From Salinirubellus salinus (GTDB lineage Archaea > Halobacteriota > Halobacteria > Halobacteriales > Haloarculaceae), in the NCBI RefSeq assembly GCF_025231485.1, contig NZ_CP104003.1:186001-250000 (forward strand): a stretch of DNA of 64,000 nucleotides. Reading direction: 5' to 3'. A model generated the notes under the pieces. That model was not told the DNA's origin. It worked only from the letters and a program-made list of their open reading frames with translations, and searched no databases. Of this stretch, positions 32,550 to 40,672 are shown in pieces. Numbering within the stretch: the first letter of the stretch is position 1; each line of letters starts with the position of its first letter. Made by a program: the position numbers and the translations under genes.

Positions 32550-34133
32550 TCACTCCTCGGTCAGTCGGGCGACCACACGGGTCACCTCGTCGAGCATCGC
32601 GGTCTGCTCCTCCGTCGCGGCGGCGATGTCGTCGACCTCGGTGGAGACGGCGGTCGCCCCCTCGACGGCGTCCTCGACGAGCGAGGCCACCTCCTCGGTG
32701 GAGGCGGCCTGCTCCTCGGTGGCGTCGGCCACCTCGCGGATGCCACGCGAGGTCTCCTCGACCGCCTCGGCGATGTCGTCCAGCGACGCCATCGCATCCT
32801 CGACGCGCTCGATACCGTGGTCGACCTGTTCCTCGGTCTCGTCCAGGCTCGCGACGGTCTCCGTCGCGTCCGCCCGGATGTCCTCGACGAGCTGTTCGAT
32901 CTGGCCGGCCTGTCGCTGTGACTCCTCGGCGAGGCTCTTGACCTCGTCGGCGACGACGGCGAACCCCTGTCCCGCGTCGCCCGCGCGAGCGGCCTCGATG
33001 CTGGCGTTGAGCGCCAGCAGGTTCGTCTGCTCGGCGATGCGGTTGATGACCTCGACCACCTCGTCGACCTCGGCGATGCGCTCTTGCAGGCTGGAGAAGT
33101 CGTCGGCCATCTCCGTGGCCGCCTCGTCGATGTCGCCCATCACCTCGCGGGCCGTCTCGGCGGACTCGCGGCCCTCGTCGGCGGTCTCGGCGGCCTGTGC
33201 GCTCCGGCCGTTCACCTCGTCGGCCGTCGAGGCGATCTCCTCGATGGTGGCGCTCATGTTCGACACCTCGCCCGCGACGTTCTCCATCGACTCGCGCTGG
33301 CGCTCGGCGACGCCGGATATCTCCTGGGCGCTCGTCGAGACTCCCTCGGCCGCGTTCTGGAGTTCCTCGACCGGCTCGAGCACGTCCGACTCCACCTCCC
33401 GGGTGAGGTGCTCGCGCTGGTCCATCTCCGCTTGCATCTGCTCGGCGTAGGAGTGGATGTAGGTGTCCATCGCCACCTGCTGGTCGAGGTTCATCAGTTT
33501 CACCACGGACAGGAGGCGCTCGACGGTGGCGTCGACGGCCGCCTCCACCTCGCCGGCCTGCGGTGCCGTCTCGGGCGAGACGGGTCCGTCAGGTCGGTCG
33601 GCCGGGCCGCCGGCGTGCGTGGGTGCCTCGTCCACCCCACCGTCCGTGGCCGGGCCGCTCCCGCGGGCGTACTCGGCCTTCACGTCGCTGGCGACGGCAT
33701 CGAACAGACCCCGGTAGTAGACGGCGTAGGCGCCGAGGTAGATCTTCGGGCCCAGTCCCAGCAGGTCGTGGAGCTTGCCGATTCGGGCGCGGCGGGCGAA
33801 GTAGTCGGTGCCGTACGTGCCTCGACCGAGGTCCTTCAGGTACTGCCGCTGGTCGCGCTTGAGCGCCTCGACCGGCTTGTCGGACTTGTTCAGGATGGCG
33901 ACCGTCTCGGAGTGGGCCTGCAGGTGGTCGTAGAACTCCTCGACGAGGTCGTCGGCGACGGTCTCGAACGACGGTAGCATCGACTCCAGCCGTGCCTCGT
34001 CGGCCGCGTCGAAACCGGTGAACGACTTGCGCCACGCGATCTCCTCGCCGTCGATACCGATGGCGGAACTCAACTCTCCGCCGTCGACCCCCTGTCTGAC
34101 GGCGGCGGTTATCTTCGGGTCCCCTGACGACAT
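32550..34133 (-). CDS. globin-coupled chemotaxis transducer (HemAT-type)
   Basis: A 527-residue aerotaxis transducer. Residues 30-165 are a protoglobin/sensor globin with the proximal His122 in [12 protein letters not shown], which binds heme and so O2. A linker with acidic residues follows, then a long helical methyl-accepting domain with the signalling hairpin around [20 protein letters not shown] and [16 protein letters not shown]. There are no transmembrane segments, as in the soluble HemAT of Halobacterium. The gene is divergent from the CoA pair. Chemotaxis partners are not in the window. Confidence 0.93.
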   Translation of the reverse strand: MSSGDPKITAAVRQGVDGGELSSAIGIDGEEIAWRKSFTGFDAADEARLESMLPSFETVADDLVEEFYDHLQAHSETVAILNKSDKPVEALKRDQRQYLKDLGRGTYGTDYFARRARIGKLHDLLGLGPKIYLGAYAVYYRGLFDAVASDVKAEYARGSGPATDGGVDEAPTHAGGPADRPDGPVSPETAPQAGEVEAAVDATVERLLSVVKLMNLDQQVAMDTYIHSYAEQMQAEMDQREHLTREVESDVLEPVEELQNAAEGVSTSAQEISGVAERQRESMENVAGEVSNMSATIEEIASTADEVNGRSAQAAETADEGRESAETAREVMGDIDEAATEMADDFSSLQERIAEVDEVVEVINRIAEQTNLLALNASIEAARAGDAGQGFAVVADEVKSLAEESQRQAGQIEQLVEDIRADATETVASLDETEEQVDHGIERVEDAMASLDDIAEAVEETSRGIREVADATEEQAASTEEVASLVEDAVEGATAVSTEVDDIAAATEEQTAMLDEVTRVVARLTEE

Positions 34134-34277
34134 ACCCGAACCAACGGAGTCCCCAACTTAAGGTAGCGGGCCCAGTTATCACCGCCGATAGTCGACCACC
34201 CGCCGGGGGCGCAGCGTGTGGTGGCTCCACGGCCGAACCCGAGGGGTTTACCCGGGCGAGCGCCGAGGTGACGAGCG

Positions 34278-35135
34278 ATGGACGAAGCGACGGCGTTCGT
34301 ACCCGGCCACGTCACCGCGTTCTTCAGCGCCCACCGGGACGACGACCCGACGAAGGCCGGCTCGCGTGGGGGTGGACTCGCGCTCTCGGACGGCGTCCGC
34401 GTGACCGTCTCGCGGGCGGACGAGCGCGGCGACGCGGGCGCCGACGCCGACCCCGGGCTCTACCTCGACGACGACGCCATCGAGATGGACTCCGTCGCCC
34501 GCGTGCTCCAGGCGCTGCGGGTCGAGAACGCCCGCATCGAGGCGACGACACCGCTCCCGCTCGGCTCCGGGTTCGGGGTCAGCGGTGCGACGGCGCTCGG
34601 CACCGCGCTCGCGGCGGGGCAGGTGTACGAGCGGCCGCTCTCGGAGGCCGAACTCGTCACTATCGCCCACGGCGCGGAGGTGCAGGCCGGGACCGGCCTC
34701 GGCGACGTGGTCGCACAGGCCCGCGGCGGCGTCCCGCTCCGCCTCGAACCGGGCGCGCCCGCCCACGGCCGGATGGACGCCATCCCGAGCGGCCCGCGGC
34801 GGGTGGAGTACCTCGCACTCGGCCAGCTCTCGACCGAGGCGGTCCTCTCGGGCGACACCGACCAGCTCTCGGCGGCCGGCGAACGGGCGGTGTCGACCGT
34901 GGCCGGCGAGCCGACGATGGGGACCTTCATGGAGGCCGCTCGGCGGTTCGCCCGCGAGGCCGGCCTGCTGACCGACGAACTCCGCGCGGTCGTGACCGAC
35001 GTGAGCGACGCCGGCGGCGACGCCTCGATGGCGATGCTCGGTGAGACGGTGTTCGCGCTCGACACCGGCCTCTCGGACGCGGGCTACGACCCGGCCGTCT
35101 GCGAGGTCCACCGCGCCGGCGCGGTGCTGGAGTGA
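34278..35135 (+). CDS. pantoate kinase
   Basis: A 285-residue GHMP-superfamily kinase that phosphorylates pantoate in the archaeal CoA pathway. The N-terminal FVPGHVTAFFSAHRDDDPTKAGSRGGG and the phosphate loop LGSGFGVSGATALGTALA near 95-112 are characteristic. It replaces the bacterial pantothenate kinase order of steps. A GGTTTACC element lies about 28 nt before the ATG. The next gene downstream on the same strand encodes the following enzyme, 51 nt away, and the two probably share a transcript. Confidence 0.93.
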   Translation: MDEATAFVPGHVTAFFSAHRDDDPTKAGSRGGGLALSDGVRVTVSRADERGDAGADADPGLYLDDDAIEMDSVARVLQALRVENARIEATTPLPLGSGFGVSGATALGTALAAGQVYERPLSEAELVTIAHGAEVQAGTGLGDVVAQARGGVPLRLEPGAPAHGRMDAIPSGPRRVEYLALGQLSTEAVLSGDTDQLSAAGERAVSTVAGEPTMGTFMEAARRFAREAGLLTDELRAVVTDVSDAGGDASMAMLGETVFALDTGLSDAGYDPAVCEVHRAGAVLE

Positions 35136-35186
35136 CTCCGCGGCGAAGAGGAGAGAGTTTTCACGAGCGGGTCGCACACTCCCGCT

Positions 35187-35936
35187 ATGACCGACGTGGA
35201 GGTACCGGAGTCACACCCCCGGTACGAGTCACTCCTGACGCGCCACCGCATCGAGGAGGGCGTCGAGAAGGGTATCACCTCGAAGCAGGGACTCATCGCG
35301 CAGGGCCGCGGCGAGGCGTTCGACTACCTGCTGGGTGAGCGGACCATCCCGAGCGCCCGCGAGGCCGAACGCGTGGCCGCCGCCTACCTCCTGCTGGCCG
35401 AGCACCCGGTGCTCTCGGTCAACGGGAACGTCGCGGCACTCTGCCCCGGCGAGATGGTCGAACTCGCCGAGGCGTCCGGGGCGGCCCTCGAGGTGAACCT
35501 GTTCAACCGGACGCCCGAGCGGATGCAGGCCATCGTGGACCACCTGCGCGAACACGGCGCCGAGGAGGTGCTGGGACTGACGGCCGACGGGCGTATCCCG
35601 AACCTCGACCACGAGCGCGCGAAGGTGGACCGCGAGGGCATCGGGACGGCCGACGTGGTGCTCGTCCCGCTGGAGGACGGCGACCGGGCCGAGGCGCTCG
35701 CGGCGATGGGGAAGACGGAACTCGTCGTCGACCTGAACCCGATGAGTCGCTCCGCGCGGTCGGCGACGGTCCCCATCGTGGACAACATCGTCCGGGCGGT
35801 GCCGAACGTCACCGAGTCGGTGCGGGAGCTGCGCGACGCGTCTCGTCAGGAACTGGAGGCCATCGTCGAGGCGTTCGACCGTGAGGCGGCGCTGGCGGCG
35901 GCCGAACGGGCGATTCGAGAGGGCGGCGAGGAGTAG
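35187..35936 (+). CDS. 4-phosphopantoate-beta-alanine ligase
   Basis: A 249-residue archaeal phosphopantothenate synthetase that joins 4-phosphopantoate with beta-alanine using ATP. HPRYESLLTRHRIEEGVEKG at the N-terminus, NGNVAALCPGEMV near residue 77 and LNPMSRSARSATVPIVDNI near 177-195 are family hallmarks. With pantoate kinase it completes the archaeal route to 4'-phosphopantothenate. The beta-alanine could come from the MfnA-type decarboxylase at 47089-48141. The short gap after pantoate kinase indicates an operon. Confidence 0.93.
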   Translation: MTDVEVPESHPRYESLLTRHRIEEGVEKGITSKQGLIAQGRGEAFDYLLGERTIPSAREAERVAAAYLLLAEHPVLSVNGNVAALCPGEMVELAEASGAALEVNLFNRTPERMQAIVDHLREHGAEEVLGLTADGRIPNLDHERAKVDREGIGTADVVLVPLEDGDRAEALAAMGKTELVVDLNPMSRSARSATVPIVDNIVRAVPNVTESVRELRDASRQELEAIVEAFDREAALAAAERAIREGGEE

Positions 35937-35942
35937 TGGCCG

Positions 35943-36722
35943 TCAGGTGAGGAACGCGTCCAGCCCGCGCGCCGGGTAGCCGACGACGTGGTCGACGCCC
36001 GCCTCGCGGAGCGCCTCGACCTGTTCTGCGACCGACCCGACGCTCCCGACGAGCGCGTAGTCGCGTACGGCCGCCGAGAGCACCTCGCGTGCTCGTCCCG
36101 TCGCCGTCGCGTCCGTGGCTGCACCCTCGGGGAGCGCCCGGCGGACGGGGCCGCGACGGGCAGCGTAGGCCCCCACGGCGTCGAGGATGGCGTCCTCGTC
36201 CTCGGCGAGAACCGTGGGTGCGTAGACGGCGACGCCGCCGTCGAACCCGGCCGCGCGGAGCGCCCGGACCTCGCGTTCGGTCGACCGCGAGAGCAGTTCG
36301 TACTGGACGCCGCCGGCGGCCAGCGCCACCCGTTCGACGCCCTCCGTGCCGACCCACGCGTCGGGGACGGCCTCGCGGGCGGCACCGAGCCGGGGGGCGA
36401 CGGCCCGCTCGCGTTCCGCGTCGGTCAGGTAGGCCGGGTGGCCGGCGACGAGGACCCGCTGGGCGGCTGGGGGGACCCGCGAGACGAGCGAGTCGTCTCC
36501 GAGCGGGTCGAACCCGTCGGCCCGGACCGGCGTCGTGACGTACAGGTCGACGCGCTCGGCGAGTCGCCGGAGCGTCCGCTCGCTCGGCAGGTGCTCGCGC
36601 CCCTCGTAGTCGACGGCGACCCGGTCGACGGGCAGGTCGACCGCGCGCGAGACGTCACACTCGGCGGGTTTCAGTGCGACCGTGTCGATTCCGGCACGTC
36701 CCAGCGTCCCCTCGGTCAGCAT
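35943..36722 (-). CDS. luciferase-like TIM-barrel protein, DUF7388-like
   Basis: A 259-residue protein of unknown function. The C-terminal YALVGSVGSVAEQVEALREAG resembles the end of F420-dependent luciferase-like monooxygenases, and the sequence alternates strands and helices as a TIM barrel would. The N-terminal catalytic region of that family is not clearly preserved. It may belong to the haloarchaeal DUF7388 family. Its stop is six bases from that of the CoA ligase, so the two are convergent. Confidence 0.55.
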   Translation of the reverse strand: MLTEGTLGRAGIDTVALKPAECDVSRAVDLPVDRVAVDYEGREHLPSERTLRRLAERVDLYVTTPVRADGFDPLGDDSLVSRVPPAAQRVLVAGHPAYLTDAERERAVAPRLGAAREAVPDAWVGTEGVERVALAAGGVQYELLSRSTEREVRALRAAGFDGGVAVYAPTVLAEDEDAILDAVGAYAARRGPVRRALPEGAATDATATGRAREVLSAAVRDYALVGSVGSVAEQVEALREAGVDHVVGYPARGLDAFLT

Positions 36723-36791
36723 CTGGTCGGAGTGGGTGTCTCGGGCGTATGGGGCTGTCGTTTCGGGCGAGTGTGGCCGCCCCCGGACGTG

Positions 36792-37379
36792 CTACTCCCG
36801 CTCGGCCGCGACCGGGTCTGCGCGGTAGCCGAGGGTCCGCGCCACTGGAGCCAGCGCCCCGAACACCAGTCTCTGGACGCGGAGCGGCGGGCTGGCGAGA
36901 TGGAGGAGGTCGTAGCCGTAGGCGTCGTACAGCGCGGCCACCTGAAGCAGGGAGGGGGAACCGTCGGCCCGGAGTTCACCCCGCTCTCCGAGCGCAGCCA
37001 AGTCACGGAGGAACGCCTCGGTGCGCAACCCCGGCTCGAGCCGCACGGTGAGGTGGAGCTCCGTCGTCTCGGGGTTCCGCCACGTGTGAGGGGTCCCGGC
37101 CGGGACGGTCACCGTCTCCCCTGCGGTGTGTGTCGTCGGTTCGCCGTCCCGGACGAGCTCGAGCGTGCCGCCCTCGACGGTGAACGTCTCGTCCTGCCGG
37201 GGATGGACGTGCTCGGCGAGAGGTACCATCTCCGGGACGGCCCAGATGTCGAGTTCCAGCGGGTCGGTCGCGGGGTCGTCGGGCGGTGTGTGGAACAGGG
37301 CCCGTTCGCCGGTCACGGGGTTCTCCACGTATGCCGGCTCTGTCGGGTCGATACCGGGAGGTGTCTCGTGGACGGCCAT
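36792..37379 (-). CDS. cupin domain protein (left of a divergent pair)
   Basis: A 195-residue protein with one cupin barrel (about residues 35-120) carrying the metal motif HVHPRQDETFTVEGG and the second motif GTPHTWRN. A helical C-terminal extension of about 60 residues follows. It is an unassigned cupin; sugar, quercetinase-like or regulatory roles are possible. It shares its architecture and the SPP-to-GYR C-terminal pattern with the divergent cupin at 37513-38052, which suggests an old duplication. Its TATA-like CAACAATTG lies about 27 nt upstream. Confidence 0.8.
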   Translation of the reverse strand: MAVHETPPGIDPTEPAYVENPVTGERALFHTPPDDPATDPLELDIWAVPEMVPLAEHVHPRQDETFTVEGGTLELVRDGEPTTHTAGETVTVPAGTPHTWRNPETTELHLTVRLEPGLRTEAFLRDLAALGERGELRADGSPSLLQVAALYDAYGYDLLHLASPPLRVQRLVFGALAPVARTLGYRADPVAAERE

Positions 37380-37396
37380 ACCGGACGTGGGTGGCG

Positions 37397-37489
37397 AACA
37401 AGCAATTGTTGCCGGGTTTGTCGGGGGCGACCGGCGACGAAATCAACCCGAAAACCGTTCGGTCGCACCGAGCTTCCTAACAAATATTG
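37397..37489. promoter_or_regulatory. shared promoter region of two divergent cupins
   Basis: The 133-nt gap holds two AT-rich islands. AACAA/TTGTT arms at 37397-37410 sit 27 nt before the left gene, and CAAATATTG at 37481-37489 sits 28 nt before the right gene. The related runs ATTGTTGCCGGG and AATATTGCCGG recur, so the two genes may respond to the same factor. Confidence 0.5.
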
Positions 37490-37512
37490 CCGGTTATTCC
37501 GTACCATCTCGT

Positions 37513-38052
37513 ATGCCGACAGCAGCCGAGGCGGGCGAGCGGAGCCGTGTCCTCGACTTCGAGGGGTTCCCCGGCCGGTGGGAGATACTCGAGACGGGCG
37601 AGGAGACCGACGGTGAGCGGTTCACGACACGGATGGAACTGGAGGAGCGGTCGGAACTCCCCGTCCACGCGCACCCACACGCCGAGGAACACTACGAGGT
37701 GGTCGCCGGCGAACTCGAGGTACAGGTCGGCGACGAGTGGTCGACGCTGACCGCGGGCGAGCGAGCAGTGGTCCCGCCGGACACGCCACACACGTTCCGG
37801 AACGAGACGGACGCGGTGGTACTGAACGTCCACAGCCCCGCCCTGCGCTTCGAGGAGTTCTTCCGGGGCTTCCACCGACTCAAGATCGGGCGGGGGGTCG
37901 AGATGCCGCCGCGGGGGCCGAAGCCGGCGGTGCTGCTCGCGATGCTCCTCGTGGAACACGAGGACGAACAGGTCGTCGTCAGTCCACCACAATGGGTGTT
38001 CCGCGTGCTGGCGAGGGTCGGGTCCCTGATCGGGTACCGGCTCCCGGAGTGA
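37513..38052 (+). CDS. cupin domain protein (right of a divergent pair)
   Basis: A 179-residue cupin with HAHPHAEEHYEVVAGELEV near 60-78 (metal motif) and PPDTPHTFRN near 95-104. As in the left gene, the barrel is followed by a C-terminal helical extension ending in a GYR motif. The ATG at 37513 fits the TATA spacing. It could be a paralogue of 36792-37379; function is unknown. Confidence 0.78.
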   Translation: MPTAAEAGERSRVLDFEGFPGRWEILETGEETDGERFTTRMELEERSELPVHAHPHAEEHYEVVAGELEVQVGDEWSTLTAGERAVVPPDTPHTFRNETDAVVLNVHSPALRFEEFFRGFHRLKIGRGVEMPPRGPKPAVLLAMLLVEHEDEQVVVSPPQWVFRVLARVGSLIGYRLPE

Positions 38053-38073
38053 GCCGGCGACCGCCCCGCCGCC

Positions 38074-39030
38074 TCAATCGAGACCCAGCGCCGGCAGGAG
38101 GTCCGCGACGAACGCCCACGCCAGCAACTGCGCGACCGCCATCACCACCATCGCGGCGACGGTGGGGAACGGCCGTTCGTCGCGGGTGAACGTCGCCACG
38201 CCCCAGACGGCGAACGGGACGGCGGCCAGCGAGGCGGCCGTCACGACCGGCGGGAGGACCGGCCCGGTCAGCGCGGCGAGCGAGGCGAAGGCGGCCACGA
38301 CGGCGGCGAGGTGGACCCCGCGGAGCCGACGGGGGGGCCACCGCGTCGGGAGCGTGAACTTCCCGGTGGCCGCGTCGACCTCGCGGTCGGGCCACTGCGT
38401 CGCGAGGAGGTTCGCGAACACCAGCAGGGTGAACGGGACGACGGCGAGACAGACCACGAGCGAAGGGGGCGCGAGGACGGTCGCGCCGTAGTGTGGCAGG
38501 AGGAGCCCGCCGAGCAGGGCGTTGTCCACCTCCCCGAGGCCGCGGCGCGAGAGCGCTACCGGCGGGAGCGAGTAGGCCCACCCGAGCAGGGCGATGGCCG
38601 CGAGGAACAGGAACGCGCCGGGCGACAGCCACCCGACGAGCACGAGGCCGAGCGAGAGGAGCGCACCGACCACGCCGGCGGTGAGCGTGGCGGTCCAGGC
38701 GACCGAGCGTGGGACCGTGTCGGCCGCACCCGACCCGCCGGAGAACGGCGTCCGCGAGCCGCGCTCGGAGGTGAGGCGGTCGGTCTCGTAGTCGGCGAAC
38801 TCGTTGGCGAAGTGGACGCTGGCGGCGACCGGCAGGAGCGCGAGCAGGCCGACCAGGACGGCTCGTGGGTCGAGCGTCGTGCCCGAGCCGACGGCGATGG
38901 CGACGCCGAGCGCGTAGACGGCGACTATCAGGAGGAGCTGCGAGGGCCGGGCCATCTGCCAGACCGCCAGCGCCGCCTCGGCGGCGGTCGGTGCGTCGCG
39001 TCGGTCCCCCGGTCGCTCGGTGCCGGTCAC
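38074..39030 (-). CDS. UbiA-family prenyltransferase
   Basis: A 318-residue integral membrane prenyltransferase with about eight hydrophobic helices. The first Asp motif is NEFADYETDR (Asn76, Asp80, Asp84) and the second includes DREVDAATGK. It resembles MenA-type enzymes, which attach a polyprenyl chain to a naphthoate for menaquinone, but the aromatic acceptor cannot be read from sequence. The GTG at 39030 is chosen because it follows the upstream stop by 8 nt; an internal ATG (MARPSQL, residue 27) is an alternative. It probably follows the phosphoribosyltransferase in one transcript. Confidence 0.83.
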   Translation of the reverse strand: MTGTERPGDRRDAPTAAEAALAVWQMARPSQLLLIVAVYALGVAIAVGSGTTLDPRAVLVGLLALLPVAASVHFANEFADYETDRLTSERGSRTPFSGGSGAADTVPRSVAWTATLTAGVVGALLSLGLVLVGWLSPGAFLFLAAIALLGWAYSLPPVALSRRGLGEVDNALLGGLLLPHYGATVLAPPSLVVCLAVVPFTLLVFANLLATQWPDREVDAATGKFTLPTRWPPRRLRGVHLAAVVAAFASLAALTGPVLPPVVTAASLAAVPFAVWGVATFTRDERPFPTVAAMVVMAVAQLLAWAFVADLLPALGLD

Positions 39031-39037
39031 TCGCCGC

Positions 39038-39739
39038 TCACGCCTCGCCGTCGGCCAGGCGCCAGCCCTCGTCGACCCGGTCGACGACCTCACGGCGCTC
39101 CATCTCGGTCAGCACCTCGTCGAGTCGGCCGGGCTGGGCGATCTCCATCTCCATCCGCTCGACGCGGTGGTACTCCGAGAGGAGGTGGCGGATGCCGTCC
39201 GCGTCGTACGGGCCGTCGCCGTCCTTCTCCATCACGCCCGATATCAGGTCGACCATGTCCTCGATGAAGTTCCACGGGTAGACGACCCACGTCCACTCCT
39301 CGAGTCGCTCGCCGACGAAGTCGGGGTGGAACTCGCTGGTGCCGAGTAGCTGCAAGGTGGCGGTCCGGACCTCGCCGGCGTTCCGCTCCTCGACGTACTC
39401 GTCGGCGCGGCGGATGGAGCCGCCGGTGTCGGCGATGTCGTCGATGACGAGGACGTCCTTGCCCTCGACGCTCCCCTTGGGCATCGGGTAGCGCACCGTC
39501 GGCTCGCCCGACTTCTGGGCCGTACCGACGTAGTGTTCCATCTTCAGGCTCGTCAGGTCGTCCAGTCCGAGGAAGTCACAGATACACCGGCCGGCGAACC
39601 AGCCCCCACGGGCGAGCGCGACGACCACGTCCGGTTCGAACTCCGCCTCTTTCACGTCCTCCGAGACCTCCCGACAGAGGTCGTAGATGTAGTCCCAGTT
39701 CGTGATGGTGCACTTGAACTCCTCGGGCAGGTCGCTCAT
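39038..39739 (-). CDS. phosphoribosyltransferase
   Basis: A 233-residue type I phosphoribosyltransferase. The PRPP-binding loop VLVIDDIADTGGS is near residues 96-108. The N-terminal part (EPDVVVALARGG) is the pyrophosphate loop. The last 60 residues, after the catalytic domain, have a winged-helix-like pattern, so it may also bind DNA or act as a regulator. Substrate (purine, xanthine or hypoxanthine) is not decided. A CTTAACC element about 26 nt upstream suggests leaderless transcription. Confidence 0.88.
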   Translation of the reverse strand: MSDLPEEFKCTITNWDYIYDLCREVSEDVKEAEFEPDVVVALARGGWFAGRCICDFLGLDDLTSLKMEHYVGTAQKSGEPTVRYPMPKGSVEGKDVLVIDDIADTGGSIRRADEYVEERNAGEVRTATLQLLGTSEFHPDFVGERLEEWTWVVYPWNFIEDMVDLISGVMEKDGDGPYDADGIRHLLSEYHRVERMEMEIAQPGRLDEVLTEMERREVVDRVDEGWRLADGEA

Positions 39740-39825
39740 GTGCGGCGGGACGTATCGCCCGAGGTTAAGTGGTGTGTCTCGCCGTGAGCGGCCGAACTAT
39801 GCCGGCGGGAGTCCTCGCCGTCGGC

Positions 39826-40296
39826 ATGGACGGACTCGACCTCCCCGAGCGGTTCGCCGACTTCGACCACGCCAGCCACACCCGGCGGGCCATCGACCTC
39901 GCCCGCGAGGCCCGCGACCGGGGCGACGACGCCTACGGCTCGGTGCTCGTCCGCGACGACCGAATCGTGGCCGAGGCGCGCAACGCCGTCGTCACCGACG
40001 ACGACCTCCGGGCGCACCCGGAACTGGAACTCGCCCGGCGCGCGGTCCGAGAGTTCACCCCCGAGGAGCGAGTGGAGACGGTGCTGTACACCTCGACGGA
40101 GCCGTGTCCGATGTGTGCGGGCGGCATCTACCACGCTGGGCTGGCGGCGGTGGTCTACAGCGTCTCGGCCGAGCGGGCGGGCCAACTCGGGACGGACCTG
40201 GTGGTGCCGTCGCGCGACGTGTTCGCGGGCGGGGCGCGTGACGTCGCGGTCGCCGGCCCGGTGTGTGCCGAGGCGGGCGAGGCGCTCCACGAGTGA
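39826..40296 (+). CDS. CMP/nucleoside deaminase-like zinc enzyme
   Basis: A 156-residue cytidine deaminase-fold protein. The zinc motif is HPE (His64, Glu66) and PCPMC (Cys94, Cys97). The family usually has HAE, so Pro65 is a variation. The role may be deamination of a nucleoside, guanine or a riboflavin-pathway intermediate. Start choice is uncertain: ATG at 39826 gives the normal N-terminus, while ATG at 39799 adds nine residues and better fits the TATA-like GTTAAG upstream. It is divergent from the phosphoribosyltransferase. Confidence 0.78.
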   Translation: MDGLDLPERFADFDHASHTRRAIDLAREARDRGDDAYGSVLVRDDRIVAEARNAVVTDDDLRAHPELELARRAVREFTPEERVETVLYTSTEPCPMCAGGIYHAGLAAVVYSVSAERAGQLGTDLVVPSRDVFAGGARDVAVAGPVCAEAGEALHE

Positions 40297-40366
40297 CCGT
40301 GCCGCCGCCAGAATTGTTCGTCACCTGAATAAACGCTTAGGAGCGTGTGTCACGTACGCGTCCCAC

Positions 40367-40609
40367 ATGGTTGGGTTCTACGCCGGGTCCGACGGGAGCT
40401 ACTACACCGAGTGGGAGGTCGCCCTGCGGATGGAGTCTGGCGACTGGGAGCCCTGCATGTGGGACACCGAGACGGGCTGGGAACTCGTCGAGGGCGACGG
40501 CGGTCTCGTCTGGCTCGTCCCCGTCGAGGCCTCGGACCTCCCCGCCTGGGTCGAGGTCAGGGAGACGCCCGAGGGGCCGGGCGACGAGGTCGTCGACACG
40601 CGTGGCTGA
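40367..40609 (+). CDS. small Trp-rich protein of unknown function
   Basis: An 80-residue acidic protein with six Trp (EWEV, DWEP, MWDT, GWEL, VWLV, AWVE). The regular spacing suggests a beta-rich or small adapter fold, but I recognise no family. An ATAAAC island lies about 37 nt upstream and CTTAGG about 28 nt upstream of the ATG. Nothing in the neighbourhood suggests a role. Confidence 0.6.
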   Translation: MVGFYAGSDGSYYTEWEVALRMESGDWEPCMWDTETGWELVEGDGGLVWLVPVEASDLPAWVEVRETPEGPGDEVVDTRG

Positions 40610-40672
40610 CCGGACGCGCCCCGGGCGGCAGGAACCGACCGGCCTTTTGTGATGGCCACAGTAGGCGGCGCC

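Noticed and set aside
39799-39825. Longer start for the deaminase
   Set aside because: It is possible, but the added residues look like a poorly conserved leader; I kept the shorter form and noted the alternative.
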